64,000 nucleotides of DNA from Dissulfurirhabdus thermomarina (GCF_012979235.1 NZ_JAATWC010000007.1:62001-126000); one strand, 5' to 3'. Shown: positions 1 through 8,207, counted from the first letter of the stretch. Translations and numbers: made by a program. Notes: generated by a model not told the origin, from the sequence alone.

Positions 1-628
1 GCCGGTGTTCGCCCACCTTGTAGGCACGAAACGCCTCGTTCACCTCGCAGAAGGCCGTGGCCAGGGAGGCCCCCCGCCCGGCCCCGCTGGCGCCGGACTT
101 GGAATCGATGACGAGGCCCTCGGGGGCCACGAGCCCTTCCCGCAAGAGGGGCACGAGGGGGAGCAGGGCGCTGGTGGGATAGCAGCCCGGGTTGGCCACG
201 AGGCGGGCGGCGGCGATGCGCGGCCCGTAGACCTCGGGAAGGCCGTAGACGGCCTCGTCCAGGAGCTCGGGGGCCTCGTGGGCCTGGTACCACGCCTCGT
301 AGGTCTGCCGGTCCCGCAGGCGGAAGTCCGCGGAAAGATCCACCACCCGGCCCCCGGCGGCGAGGAGTCCGGGGACCACCTTCATGGCGGCCTGGTGGGG
401 CACGGCGGTGAAGAAGAACTCCGCCTGCCCGGCCAGGGCCGCCGGCTCCGGGGCCGTGAAGGCGAGTCCCCGGTATGGCTGGAGCGACGGGAAGACCTCG
501 GTGACCTCCCGGCCCTCGTACCGGCGCGAGGTGATCGCCGTGACACGCACCTCGGGGTGCCGGGCCAGCAGGCGGAGCAATTCGAGGCCGGTGTAGCCGG
601 ATCCCCCGACGATGGCCACCTTCAGCAT
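1..628 (-). CDS. argC: N-acetyl-gamma-glutamyl-phosphate reductase, 3' end missing
   Basis: ArgC reduces N-acetylglutamyl phosphate with NADPH, the third step of arginine synthesis in the cytoplasm. The N-terminus MLKVAIVGGSGYTG is the Rossmann nucleotide-binding loop, and the catalytic cysteine lies in NPGCYPTSALLPL near residue 150. The gene enters from position 628 and is cut by the window edge after about 209 codons, so roughly the last third is not seen. The ATG at 626-628 has a good GGAGG ribosome-binding site. It follows rpsI on the same strand, but a strong intrinsic terminator lies between them, so it is probably only partly co-transcribed with the ribosomal genes. Confidence 0.93.
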   Translation of the reverse strand, partial: MLKVAIVGGSGYTGLELLRLLARHPEVRVTAITSRRYEGREVTEVFPSLQPYRGLAFTAPEPAALAGQAEFFFTAVPHQAAMKVVPGLLAAGGRVVDLSADFRLRDRQTYEAWYQAHEAPELLDEAVYGLPEVYGPRIAAARLVANPGCYPTSALLPLVPLLREGLVAPEGLVIDSKSGASGAGRGASLATAFCEVNEAFRAYKVGEHR

Positions 629-670
629 GTTCGATCCTCCGCGGACGGCGGGCCCGGAACCGGCCCCACG

Positions 671-698
671 AAAAAGGGGGAAGGCGTGCCTTCCCCCC
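671..698 (-). terminator. Intrinsic terminator between rpsI and argC
   Basis: Read on the minus strand, a 9-10 bp perfect stem (GGGGGAAGG with CCTTCCCCC, 2-4 nt loop) is followed directly by five T residues. It sits after rpsI and before argC, so it should end most ribosomal-operon transcripts and leave low read-through into argC. Confidence 0.8.
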
Positions 699-722
699 GG
701 GCGGGTGCAGAGGTCGTGCCCA

Positions 723-1115
723 TCAGCGCTTGGAGTACTGGTAACGCTTCCGCGCGCCGGCCAGGCCGTACTTCTTGCGTTCCTTGACGCGGGCGTCGCG
801 GGTCAGGAGGCCCGCCTTCTTGAGCGTTCCTCGGTAGTCGTCGTTGACCGCCAGGAGGGCCCGGGCCACCGCGTGCCGCAGGGCCTCGGACTGGGCGTTC
901 TTCCCGCCGCCCTTGAGGGTGGCCTGGACATTGAACTTGCCCAGGGTGCCGGTGAGCACGAAGGGCTGCTCCGCGACGATGCGGGCCGTCTCGACGTCGA
1001 AGTACTCGTCGAAGGACTTGCCGTTGACGGTGATCTCGCCGTTGCCCGGGGTCAGCCAGGCGCGGGCGACGGCCGTCTTCCTCTTTCCGGTGGCGTAGTA
1101 TCTGGCTTCGGCCAT
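723..1115 (-). CDS. rpsI: 30S ribosomal protein S9
   Basis: S9 is a small-subunit protein whose C-terminal tail reaches the P-site tRNA. The 130-residue product is full length for the family. It starts MAEARYYATGKRKTAVAR and ends in the hallmark basic tail KRYQYSKR, with the terminal SKR conserved. It follows rplM with a 13 bp gap and an AAGGA ribosome-binding site, the conserved rplM-rpsI order of bacteria. Expression should depend on the promoter upstream of rplM. Confidence 0.98.
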   Translation of the reverse strand: MAEARYYATGKRKTAVARAWLTPGNGEITVNGKSFDEYFDVETARIVAEQPFVLTGTLGKFNVQATLKGGGKNAQSEALRHAVARALLAVNDDYRGTLKKAGLLTRDARVKERKKYGLAGARKRYQYSKR

Positions 1116-1128
1116 GGTGGTTGGATCC

Positions 1129-1563
1129 TTACGGCGTGAACCGGAGGGGTTCGGGTTTCTGGGCCTGGTGGGGGTGTTCGGGCCCCCGGTAGATCTTGAG
1201 CTTCTTGAGCTGGCGGCGGCCGAGCCGGTTCTTGGGGAGCATGCGGCGGACCGCCAGGCGGAGGACCTCCTCGGGCCGCTTCTCGAGCATGGTCCGGGCG
1301 GTGGCCGTCTTGAGGCCGCCGAGGTAGCCGGTGTGGCGCCGGTAGAGCTTCTTGTCGAGCTTGCCGCCGGTGAGACGAACCTTCTCGGCGTTGACCACGA
1401 CGACGAAGTCGCCGGTGTCGAGGTGGGGGGTGAAGATGGGCTTGTGCTTGCCCCGCAGACGGGTCGCGATTCGGGAGGCGAGGCGCCCCAGGACCTCCCC
1501 GTCGGCGTCCACCACGTACCAGTTCCGCTGGATGTCGTTCACCTTGGGCAACGGTGTCTTCAT
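1129..1563 (-). CDS. rplM: 50S ribosomal protein L13
   Basis: L13 is an early-assembling large-subunit protein. The 144-residue product has the family start region ([19 protein letters not shown]) and the conserved centre [18 protein letters not shown] and HTGYLGGLK, and matches the usual length of about 142 residues. It is the first gene of the rplM-rpsI operon. A strong promoter lies 64 bp upstream and the leader can form a hairpin, so L13 autoregulation of the kind known in other bacteria is possible but not shown here. Confidence 0.98.
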   Translation of the reverse strand: MKTPLPKVNDIQRNWYVVDADGEVLGRLASRIATRLRGKHKPIFTPHLDTGDFVVVVNAEKVRLTGGKLDKKLYRRHTGYLGGLKTATARTMLEKRPEEVLRLAVRRMLPKNRLGRRQLKKLKIYRGPEHPHQAQKPEPLRFTP

Positions 1564-1592
1564 GGATCCGGGTTCCCCTCAGTAGGTTGGGC

Positions 1593-1609
1593 CGAAGGCC
1601 GAGCCTTCG
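1593..1609 (-). promoter_or_regulatory. Hairpin in the rplM leader
   Basis: CGAAGG and CCTTCG form a perfect 6 bp stem around a 5 nt loop in the untranslated leader of rplM. Ribosomal-protein leaders often carry feedback sites. I see the hairpin but cannot match it to a named L13 leader family. Confidence 0.4.
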
Positions 1610-1626
1610 ACGCAAGGCAAGCTCGG

Positions 1627-1655
1627 TTCATAAAAGAATTGGGCCGGGTTGTCAA
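1627..1655 (-). promoter_or_regulatory. Sigma-70 type promoter of rplM-rpsI
   Basis: On the minus strand a perfect -35 TTGACA (1650-1655) is followed by a 17 bp spacer and -10 TATGAA (1627-1632). This is among the best housekeeping promoter matches in the window, as expected for a ribosomal operon. The leader would be about 55-60 nt. Confidence 0.8.
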
Positions 1656-1679
1656 GGGGAGGGGCGTCGGCCCGCCGGG

Positions 1680-2282
1680 TCAGGAGGTCCGGCGGAAGCG
1701 CTCCCAGAGCTGGATGACCCGCCGGATGTAGGCGCGGGTCTCGGGGATGGGCGGCACGCCGCCCGCCGCCTCCACGCGGTTCGGGCCGGCGTTGTAGGCG
1801 GCCAGGGCCAGGACCACGTTGCCGCCGAAACGGTCCAGGAGCTTCTTGAGGTAGGCGACGCCGCCGCGGATGTTGGCCGCGGGATCGAAGGGGTCGGCCA
1901 CGGCGACCTCCTCGGCGGTCTCCGGCATGAGCTGCATGAGCCCCATGGCCCCCTTCCGGGATCGGGCCAGGGGGTTGCCCGCGGACTCGGCGTGGATCAC
2001 CGCGCGGACGAGGGCGGGGTCAAGGCCGTGGGCCCGGGCCGCCCTCGTGATGAGGTCGTCGAGGCGCTCCCTGCAGCGGCGGTGTCTTGCCGCCTCCAGG
2101 GGCCGGTACCGGGGGTCGGTGGGGACGTTGGTGACGTGGAGCACGCCGCGGGAGTCGACGTAGGCGTAGAGCCCCCCCGCCAGGGCGGGCGCGGCGGCCG
2201 CCGACACGATCACGAGGGCCGCCAGCGCGGCGGCGGCGGGAGACACCACTCCCCACCCGTCATGTCCGGTGCGGCGTTCCAT
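1680..2282 (-). CDS. Lytic transglycosylase (SLT domain, DUF4124-like N-terminus)
   Basis: This enzyme cleaves peptidoglycan glycan strands with formation of 1,6-anhydro ends, in the periplasm. The 200-residue product has an N-terminal signal or anchor segment, then a DUF4124-like stretch (LYAYVDSRGVLHVTNVPTD). The SLT domain follows: the catalytic glutamate is in HAESAGNPLARSRKGAMGLM, followed by QLMPETA and AAYNAGPNRV. The ATG at 2282 lies 3 nt after the transaldolase stop codon and lacks a clear ribosome-binding site, suggesting translational coupling. An in-frame TTG one codon earlier is the alternative start. Confidence 0.9.
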   Translation of the reverse strand: MERRTGHDGWGVVSPAAAALAALVIVSAAAAPALAGGLYAYVDSRGVLHVTNVPTDPRYRPLEAARHRRCRERLDDLITRAARAHGLDPALVRAVIHAESAGNPLARSRKGAMGLMQLMPETAEEVAVADPFDPAANIRGGVAYLKKLLDRFGGNVVLALAAYNAGPNRVEAAGGVPPIPETRAYIRRVIQLWERFRRTS

Positions 2283-2285
2283 CAA

Positions 2286-2933
2286 TCACTTCTTCGGCAC
2301 TTTCTCCCAATCGGCTAAAAATTTTTCGAGGCCCCGGTCCGTGAGGGGGTGGGAGGCCAGCTGGCGGATGACCTTGAAGGGGATGGTGGCGATGTCCGCG
2401 CCGATGCGGGCCGCCTCCAGCACGTGGACGGGGTGGCGGACGCTCGCCACGATGATCTCGGTGTCGTAGGCGTAGTTCTCGTAGATCAGGGCGAGGTCCC
2501 GGATGAGGTCCATCCCGTCCTGGGAGATGTCGTCCAGCCGGCCCACGAAGGGGCTGGCGTAGGCCGCGCCGGCCTTGGCGGCCAGCAGCCCCTGGAGCGG
2601 CGAGAAGACGAGGGTCACGTTGACGCGGATGCCCTCCCCGGCGAGCCGCCGCGTGGCCTTGAGGCCCTCGGGGGTCATGGGGACCTTGACCACCACGTTG
2701 GGGGCGATCTGGGCCAGGCGCCGGCCTTCGGTCACCATGCCCTCGGCGTCGAGGCTCACCACCTCGGCGTTGACCGGGCCGTCCACGATCTGGCAGATCT
2801 CCCGGATCCGGTCTTCCAGCGGGCAGCCCTCCTTGGCCACCAGGGAGGGGTTGGTGGTGACGCCGTCCACCATCCCGAGGTCGGCGGCTTCGCGGATTTC
2901 GTCCAGGTTGGCGGTATCGATGAAGAATTGCAT
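2286..2933 (-). CDS. fsa: Fructose-6-phosphate aldolase / small transaldolase
   Basis: This is a class I aldolase of the short transaldolase family (TalB-unlike, FSA/TalC type), acting on C3 aldol transfer or cleavage in central carbon metabolism. The 215-residue product begins [16 protein letters not shown], contains [13 protein letters not shown], and has the Schiff-base lysine in [14 protein letters not shown]; the length fits the family (about 215). The ATG at 2933 follows GAGAGGAGGAGCGAGG, which decides the start over an upstream in-frame codon. Whether it acts as transaldolase or fructose-6-phosphate aldolase cannot be told from sequence. It forms a two-gene unit with the transglycosylase. 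Confidence 0.93.
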   Translation of the reverse strand: MQFFIDTANLDEIREAADLGMVDGVTTNPSLVAKEGCPLEDRIREICQIVDGPVNAEVVSLDAEGMVTEGRRLAQIAPNVVVKVPMTPEGLKATRRLAGEGIRVNVTLVFSPLQGLLAAKAGAAYASPFVGRLDDISQDGMDLIRDLALIYENYAYDTEIIVASVRHPVHVLEAARIGADIATIPFKVIRQLASHPLTDRGLEKFLADWEKVPKK

Positions 2934-3063
2934 CCTCGCTCCTCCTCTCGGCACGCTGGGGATGGATGGTCCAGCCTACCAAATCCCCCGGGGGAAGGAA
3001 AGCCGGGTGCCCCGTACAGGATTCCGGCACGGCGGCCGATAAGGGTATGGAGAAGGAGGTCCC

Positions 3064-4497
3064 ATGACCCCGGAAGAACTCACGAACGGTGTCTTCGTCC
3101 TGGACGGCGCCCTCAAGCTCAAGGTCTCCAAGGACCGGATGGAGGCGGTGGCGTCCCCGGTGGAGGGGGAACTCACCCCGGAGCTGGAACGGGTGCTGCC
3201 CCAGGTGCTCGACGAGGCCGGTATCGTCCACGGCCGCCTCCCCGTGCCGGAGCGGACCCGGGACGGCTGGGTGGTGGCCCGGGGGACCCCGCCGGAGAAG
3301 GGCGAGGACGGCACCATCGAGTACCTGGTCCGGCTCCCCGACGGCCGCCCGGTGATGCGCCCGCCCGAGGAGGGCGAGGGCGACCCGGATGCCGGTCCGC
3401 TCTACGTGGACCCGAACATGCTGAACCTGGTGGTGAACGTCCGGGAGGGGGAGACCATCGCCCGGAAGGTCCCGCCGACCCCCGGTGTCCCGGGGCAGGA
3501 CGTCTTCGGCGGCGAGATCCCGGCAAAGCCCGGCCAGTACGCGGCCTTCAAGCCCGGGGCCGGGGTGGAGATCTCCCAGGACGGGATGACCATGGTAGCG
3601 GCGCTCAGCGGGAAGATCGAGCTCGAGGGCGAGGGGAAGATCTCCGTCCGGGACGAGTGGACCCTGGAGGGCGACGTGGACGCCGGCACCGGCCACATCG
3701 AGTTCATCGGCCGGCACATGAAGATATCTGGGTCCGTCCAGCACGGGTTCCGCGTCCAGGTGGAGGGGGACCTCGAGGTCGGGAAGGACATCGAGGACGG
3801 GGCCCACGTGGAGGTCCGGGGGAGCCTCGACGTGGGGGGCATCATCCGGGCGGCCAAGACCGTGATCAAGGTGGGCGGGGTGCTCACCTGCCAAAGCATC
3901 GAGTATGCCGATGTCACCGTGGGGGGGCGGATGGAGGTCAAGGACTACGTGCTCGACGCCACCTGCCGGGTCCGGGGGGACGTTCAGGTGGTGGAGGGCA
4001 AGGGGCAGATCGCCGGCGGCGCGGTCTATGCCGGCGGCTCCCTCGAGGCCAAGGTGTTCGGGACCTCCGCCAACGTGCCCACCCGGATCTCGGTGGGCCG
4101 GGATCTCGCCCTGGAGGAGCGCTACGAGAAGGTCGTGGCCGAGGTGGAGACGTGGGGGGCGAAGCTCAAGGAGGTCAAGAAGGGCCTGGCCGCCCTGGCG
4201 GCCATGGAGGCCAAGGGGCCCCTCGGCCGCAAGCCCAAGTTCATCAAGGACCGCCTCACCGATCTCCGCCCCAAGATCGAGGCGCGGCTCCGCGAGGCCA
4301 CACGGCTGCTGGCCGAGATGGAGCCCCACCTCGTGAACAAGCGCGACGCCCGTGCCCGCGCCCTGGTCAAGGCCTACGCCAAGACCGTGGTGGAGATCAA
4401 GGACGTCCGCCTCCACCTGGACCGCAACGTGGAACAGCCCGTGGAGTTCCGGTTCCGCGACGGGGAGGTCCAGGTGGCCCCCATCCAGGCGGGCTAG
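3064..4497 (+). CDS. DUF342 / FapA-family beta-helix protein
   Basis: The 477-residue protein belongs to the DUF342 (FapA) family. Residues about 1-170 form the N-terminal domain. A glycine-rich repeated region follows (EGDVDAGTGHIEFIGRHMKI, then repeats of the type VQHGFRVQVEGDLEVG), typical of a right-handed parallel beta-helix like that of bactofilins. The C-terminal third (about 365-460) is charged and helical, probably a coiled coil. The start ATG has a near-perfect AAGGAGGT site. In other bacteria members are linked to cytoskeleton, motility or stress signalling; the role here is unknown. It is divergent from the transaldolase gene. Confidence 0.85.
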   Translation: MTPEELTNGVFVLDGALKLKVSKDRMEAVASPVEGELTPELERVLPQVLDEAGIVHGRLPVPERTRDGWVVARGTPPEKGEDGTIEYLVRLPDGRPVMRPPEEGEGDPDAGPLYVDPNMLNLVVNVREGETIARKVPPTPGVPGQDVFGGEIPAKPGQYAAFKPGAGVEISQDGMTMVAALSGKIELEGEGKISVRDEWTLEGDVDAGTGHIEFIGRHMKISGSVQHGFRVQVEGDLEVGKDIEDGAHVEVRGSLDVGGIIRAAKTVIKVGGVLTCQSIEYADVTVGGRMEVKDYVLDATCRVRGDVQVVEGKGQIAGGAVYAGGSLEAKVFGTSANVPTRISVGRDLALEERYEKVVAEVETWGAKLKEVKKGLAALAAMEAKGPLGRKPKFIKDRLTDLRPKIEARLREATRLLAEMEPHLVNKRDARARALVKAYAKTVVEIKDVRLHLDRNVEQPVEFRFRDGEVQVAPIQAG

Positions 4498-4624
4498 CCC
4501 GCCTGTCCCGCCGCCGCCGCTTCCTGAGGCGCCGTTCAGTGATTGCCGCCCGGGACTTGGCAAAGTCGGGGCGGTGTGCTACATCAAGGCACGGTTACCC
4601 TTGCCAGGAGTGCCCCGAAGAGGC

Positions 4625-4643
4625 CCCCCGGCCGCTCCGGGGG
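4625..4643 (+). promoter_or_regulatory. GC hairpin in the ppaC leader
   Basis: CCCCCGG pairs with CCGGGGG around a 5 nt loop, about 60 nt upstream of the ppaC start. It has no T-tract, so it is not an intrinsic terminator. A weak promoter (TTGGCA at 4557-4562, 17 bp, TACATC) lies before it. I could not match the leader to a known riboswitch. Confidence 0.3.
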
Positions 4644-4704
4644 CATGAGCCGGCTTTCATCGCCGGTCCGCCGCCATACATTCAATACGAGGAGGATTCG
4701 CACC

Positions 4705-5631
4705 ATGTCCGTCATCATCCTTGGCCACAAGAGCCCCGATACCGATTCCGTCACCGCCGCCATCGCCTTCGCCGAGCTGCAGAAGGCCCTGGGCGTGGAT
4801 GCCGTCCCGGGGCGGCAGGGCGAGCTCAACCCCGAGACCGCGCTCGTGCTCGAGAAGTTCGGCTACGCCGCCCCCGAGCTCGTCACCGACGTCAGCGGCC
4901 GGAAGTACATGCTGGTGGACCACAGCGACATCAAGCAGGCCCCGGACAACTGGGACCAGGGCGAGCTCATGGCCATCGTGGACCACCACAAGATCGGCGA
5001 CATCACCACCGGCAACCCGATCTTCTTCTGCGCCATGCCCGTGGGCTGCACCGGGACGGTCCTCTACAAGCTCTACACCGACCTCTACAAGAAGCCCATC
5101 CCGGAGAAGGTGGCGGGGCTCATGCTGTCGGCCATCCTGAGCGACACGGTCCTCTTCAAGTCCGCCACCTGCACCCCCGACGACAAGGCGGCCGCCGAGG
5201 CCCTGGCCAAGATCGCCGGCATCTCCGACATGATGGCCTGGGGCATGGAGATGGCCAAGGCCAAGAGCGCCGTGGAGGGCGTGGCGCCGCGGGATCTCAT
5301 CTTCCGCGACTACAAGGACTTCGACATGGGTGGCAAGACCGTGGGCATCGGCCAGCTCGAGTTGGTCTCCCTCGACCTCGTGGCCGACATGAAGGACGCC
5401 CTCTACGCCGAGATGGAGAAGGTCAAGGCCGAGGGGAACCGCCACAGCGTCTTCCTCATGCTGACCGACATCATGAAGGAAGGGACCGAGCTGCTGGCGG
5501 CCACGGACGACCCCGGGGTGGTGGACAAGGCCTTCGGGACCGCCCTCCAGGGCCGCTCGGTCTGGCTGGACGGCGTCATGAGCCGCAAGAAGCAGATGGT
5601 GCCGCCGCTCCAGAAGGCCTTCGGCGCCTGA
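4705..5631 (+). CDS. ppaC: Manganese-dependent inorganic pyrophosphatase (family II)
   Basis: This enzyme hydrolyses pyrophosphate to two phosphates in the cytoplasm, pulling biosynthetic reactions forward. The 308-residue product carries the family II (DHH) signatures: GHKSPDTDSV at the N-terminus, VDHHKIGD, ILSDTVLFKS, and the C-terminal substrate-binding SRKKQMVPP. Length fits the family (about 309). The ATG at 4705 is preceded by AGGAGG; an upstream in-frame extension has no ribosome-binding site. It is a single-gene unit with its own leader and a strong terminator. Family II enzymes are common in anaerobic delta-type bacteria and Firmicutes. Confidence 0.96.
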   Translation: MSVIILGHKSPDTDSVTAAIAFAELQKALGVDAVPGRQGELNPETALVLEKFGYAAPELVTDVSGRKYMLVDHSDIKQAPDNWDQGELMAIVDHHKIGDITTGNPIFFCAMPVGCTGTVLYKLYTDLYKKPIPEKVAGLMLSAILSDTVLFKSATCTPDDKAAAEALAKIAGISDMMAWGMEMAKAKSAVEGVAPRDLIFRDYKDFDMGGKTVGIGQLELVSLDLVADMKDALYAEMEKVKAEGNRHSVFLMLTDIMKEGTELLAATDDPGVVDKAFGTALQGRSVWLDGVMSRKKQMVPPLQKAFGA

Positions 5632-5654
5632 TCCGTCCCTGCGGACGATTCCAC

Positions 5655-5690
5655 CGGGGCCGGGCCGCCTGTGCCCGGCCCCGTCTTTTT
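5655..5690 (+). terminator. Intrinsic terminator of ppaC
   Basis: CGGGGCCGGGC (5655-5665) pairs perfectly with GCCCGGCCCCG (5673-5683) around a 7 nt loop and is followed by TCTTTTT. This is a textbook rho-independent terminator 23 bp after the ppaC stop. Confidence 0.93.
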
Positions 5691-5699
5691 CGGCCGGGC

Positions 5700-5728
5700 T
5701 TGCCCCGGTCGACCCGCCGCCTTATGTT
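5700..5728 (+). promoter_or_regulatory. Candidate promoter of the TPR gene
   Basis: TTGCCC (5700-5705), a 17 bp spacer and TATGTT (5723-5728) lie just after the ppaC terminator and 36 bp before the next start codon. Confidence 0.5.
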
Positions 5729-5764
5729 CTTCGCGTCACCCTATCGCAGGAGGCACGAGCACCC

Positions 5765-6214
5765 ATGGCCACGGACATCGACGACCTCTTCGCCGACGGG
5801 CAGTTCCGCTTCATGGACGAGGATTTCGAGGGGAGCATCGAGATCTTCACCCGGGTCTTGGAGATGGACCCCGCCTACGCCAAGGCCTACCAGGCCCGGG
5901 GGATCTCCCGGCTGCGGCTCGGCGACCGGGAGAGCGCCCTGGCGGACCTCCGGGAGGCCCTCCGCCTGGATCCCGAAAACCCCCGCTTCCACTACCACCA
6001 CGCGGCGGTCCTGATGCAGATGGATCGGCTGGAGGAGGCCGTGGAGGCCGTCTCCCGCGCCATCGACCTCGATCCCGCCTATGCCGCCGCCTACTACATC
6101 CGGGGGCAGCTCTACGAGCGGCTCGGCGACGAGGAGAGCGCCGCCGCCGATACCAGCCACGCCATGAACCTCCGCAAGGAGCAGATGAAGGCCAACCGCT
6201 GGGTGGACATGTAG
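5765..6214 (+). CDS. TPR-repeat protein
   Basis: The 149-residue acidic protein consists almost entirely of tetratricopeptide repeats: about three copies of a 34-residue helix-turn-helix unit, each ending in the DP boundary (LEMDPAYAKAYQARG, LRLDPENPRFHYHHA, IDLDPAYAAAYYIRG). There is no signal peptide or catalytic motif, so it is probably a cytoplasmic protein-protein adaptor of unknown partner. The ATG has an AGGAGG site. It stands alone between the ppaC terminator and a convergent histidine kinase gene. Confidence 0.85.
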   Translation: MATDIDDLFADGQFRFMDEDFEGSIEIFTRVLEMDPAYAKAYQARGISRLRLGDRESALADLREALRLDPENPRFHYHHAAVLMQMDRLEEAVEAVSRAIDLDPAYAAAYYIRGQLYERLGDEESAAADTSHAMNLRKEQMKANRWVDM

Positions 6215-6242
6215 CGCCCGGGACGGCGCCCGCTCGCCGGCC

Positions 6243-7694
6243 TCAGGCGAGGCGGCCCGCGGCGGGCGCCCGCCGCGGCGGCCCCGGCGGCCCCGGCGGC
6301 CCTTCCGGCGTCGTCCGGGCGAGGGGCAGGGTGAGGACGGCGGTGACCCCCGGCGGGCCCTCGCAGGCCAGGCGGAGGCTGCCGCCGTGGCGTTCCATGA
6401 TCTGCTTGGCCACGGCGAGCCCGAGGCCCATTCCCCCGGGCTTCAGGGTGAAGAAGGGCTCCATGGCCTGGGAGAGGTGGCCCCGGGCGAGGCCGGGGCC
6501 CGTGTCCGAGACCCGGATCTCCACCCGGTCTCCGACGATCCGGGTGCCCACGGTGAGGGTGCCGCCCCCCGGCATGGCCTCCAGGGCGTTCTTCAGCACG
6601 TTCAGGAGGCAGCGCCGGAATTGTTCCGGGTCGAGGTCGGGGGCCGGCTCCCCGGGATCGAGGCGGGTGAGGCAGCAGATGCCCCGCCGCTCCATCTCCG
6701 ACCGGAGGAGCACCAGGACCTCGTGGACGAGGCCGTGGAGGGGGACCCGTTCCGGGCGGAGGCCGGGCGGCGGCTCGGCGAAGTCCATCAGGCGGTCCAG
6801 GATCGTTTCCACCCGGCGGCATTCCTGCAAGATCGCATCGGCATGCAGGCGGGTGCCGTCCGCCGCCTCCCGGTGAAGCCGGCGGGCCAGGCCGCCCATG
6901 GCCGCCACGGGGTTGCGGAGTTCGTGGAGGAGCTGGTCCGCCATGCGGCCCAGGGCGGCATAGCGTTCCGCCTGGACCAGGAGGTCCTTGTTCCGCTCGA
7001 TCTCCTCGTTCATCCGGGCCAGTTCCCGAAGCTGGGCGCCGAGCACCTCGCAGGTCCGGGCCTTGTCCACTGCCAGGGAGGCGAGGCCGGCGAAGAACCG
7101 GAGGGCCTCCATGTCCTCGGGCGTGATGGGGCGCCCGGTGTAGCGGTTGTCCACCAGGATGAGCCCGTAGGGGGCCTCGGCGGAGGAGAGGGGCGCGGCC
7201 GCGAAGCGGCCGGTGCCGAGGAGCCGGGCCAGGGGCTCGGGCGCCGGCTCGGCGCCGGGGCCCGCCAGCACCTCCCGGTTCTCCAGGAGGGCCCGGACGA
7301 GGAGATGTCCCCGCTCCGCCAGGGGGACCCGGATGGCCCGGGCCGTCTCTCCCAGGGGCGGGGCGACCGGTGTCTCCCCGGAGTGGTCGATGAGGTCGAA
7401 GAGGGAGAGCTGGCGGCGCTGCACCTCGTGCCAGATCCGGCCGGCCTCTTCCCGGCTCGCCGGCCCCACGGCCATCTCGCCGGCGAGGATCCCCTCCGCG
7501 GGGAGGACCCGGAGGAGGAAGGCCCGGTTGAAGCCGAGGCCCTCCCCGGCGGTGACCCCCACCAGGACGGCCCTGAGGATGCCCTCGAGGTCACGCGCCC
7601 GGAGGAAGGCCCGGTTCATCTGGGCCGCCAGCTCCAGCAGCAGCCGCGCCGGGTAACGTGTGCCGCCCGCCGGTTCGAGGTCCTGCTCCGCCAT
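6243..7694 (-). CDS. GAF-domain sensor histidine kinase
   Basis: This is a 483-residue cytoplasmic two-component sensor. Residues about 20-240 form a GAF-like sensory domain (GLILVDNRYTGRPITPEDME is typical of the last GAF strand and helix). A coiled coil (ELARMNEEIERNKDLLVQAE) leads to the HisKA segment with the phospho-accepting His in LLHELRNPVAAMGG. The ATPase part has the N-box NVLKNALEAM and G-boxes SDTGPGL and GMGLGLAVAKQI. The C-terminus is a low-complexity PPGPPGPP tail. I chose the ATG at 7694; an in-frame ATG at 7880 would add 62 unlikely residues through the promoter region. No response regulator is adjacent, so its partner is unknown. Confidence 0.9.
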   Translation of the reverse strand: MAEQDLEPAGGTRYPARLLLELAAQMNRAFLRARDLEGILRAVLVGVTAGEGLGFNRAFLLRVLPAEGILAGEMAVGPASREEAGRIWHEVQRRQLSLFDLIDHSGETPVAPPLGETARAIRVPLAERGHLLVRALLENREVLAGPGAEPAPEPLARLLGTGRFAAAPLSSAEAPYGLILVDNRYTGRPITPEDMEALRFFAGLASLAVDKARTCEVLGAQLRELARMNEEIERNKDLLVQAERYAALGRMADQLLHELRNPVAAMGGLARRLHREAADGTRLHADAILQECRRVETILDRLMDFAEPPPGLRPERVPLHGLVHEVLVLLRSEMERRGICCLTRLDPGEPAPDLDPEQFRRCLLNVLKNALEAMPGGGTLTVGTRIVGDRVEIRVSDTGPGLARGHLSQAMEPFFTLKPGGMGLGLAVAKQIMERHGGSLRLACEGPPGVTAVLTLPLARTTPEGPPGPPGPPRRAPAAGRLA

Positions 7695-7814
7695 GGTCCG
7701 CCCGGTCTCCCCTGCGTCTCCCCCCGCGGCGCCGGGACCGTTCCGGCCCTTGTACAGCGGCGGGGGGCGGCTGGGTGAAAGGTCGTTCTTCCTCCCTTTT
7801 TCCCTCGCATGCTT

Positions 7815-7856
7815 CCTATACACCAACTTGACACGCCCGTAAATTGCCGTCATAGT
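7815..7856. promoter_or_regulatory. Overlapping divergent promoters, kinase / small secreted protein
   Basis: Plus strand: TTGACA (7828-7833), 17 bp, CATAGT (7851-7856), reading toward the small secreted protein. Minus strand: TTTACG (7838-7843), 17 bp, TATAGG (7815-7820), reading toward the histidine kinase. The two elements interleave, so polymerase can occupy only one direction at a time. Confidence 0.6.
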
Positions 7857-7927
7857 AACGTGGAATTTCGGGTTTTCCATTATGCGGCCCAGCCGGGTCG
7901 AAGAAGCCGAGCCAAAGGAGGAGACGC

Positions 7928-8176
7928 ATGCAGAAGAAGATTTTGAGCCTGGTCTTGAGTCTGGTGTTCGCCCTGGGTGTCGCCGGGGTTGCCATCGCCA
8001 AGAAGTGCAAGGGCAAGGTGACGGCCGTCGAGGGCAACACCCTGGTGATCGACTCCGCCAAGTGCGGCGAGATGAAGGTCGAGGTCAAGAAGGCCAAGGA
8101 GTTCGAGGTCGGCGACGAGGTCACCGTGAAGAACGGGAAGGTCAAGAAGGCCCGGAAGAAGATCGAGGGCTGCTAA
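7928..8176 (+). CDS. Small secreted lysine-rich protein
   Basis: This is an 82-residue product with a clear Sec signal peptide (residues 1-24, ending AIAKK). The mature part of about 58 residues is rich in Lys, Val and Glu and alternates like a small beta-barrel (GKVTAVEGNTLVID, VEVKKAKEFEVGDEVTV). Three cysteines remain (27, 46 and the C-terminal residue 82). A strong AAAGGAGG site, a good promoter and a strong terminator mark it as a single, probably well-expressed gene. I do not recognise the family with certainty; a metal- or thiol-related periplasmic role is possible but unproven. Confidence 0.8.
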   Translation: MQKKILSLVLSLVFALGVAGVAIAKKCKGKVTAVEGNTLVIDSAKCGEMKVEVKKAKEFEVGDEVTVKNGKVKKARKKIEGC

Positions 8177-8207
8177 GGCCGACCGGGCACGGTCAATAAG
8201 GTTTCGA

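Noticed and set aside
4557-4573. TTGGCAAAGTCGGGGC upstream of ppaC as a sigma-54 promoter
   Set aside because: The GG-N10-GC spacing fits and the -24 part is good, but the -12 part is GGGGC and not TTGC. A weak sigma-70 reading is equally possible.
4498-4704. Riboswitch in the ppaC leader
   Set aside because: A GC hairpin is present, but I could not match conserved elements of manganese, fluoride or other known riboswitches.
2349-6014. Open frame of 1221 codons on the plus strand
   Set aside because: It crosses a transaldolase gene, a DUF342 gene and ppaC in other frames, is rich in Gly, Arg and Pro, and has no domain. It is a shadow caused by high GC, like the long frames at 39414-42935, 40277-43330 and 54656-58780.
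6243-6310. PPGPPGPP tail of the histidine kinase as a collagen-like domain
   Set aside because: Only about three units, encoded by a GC-rich 9-mer next to the stop codon; probably low-complexity drift.
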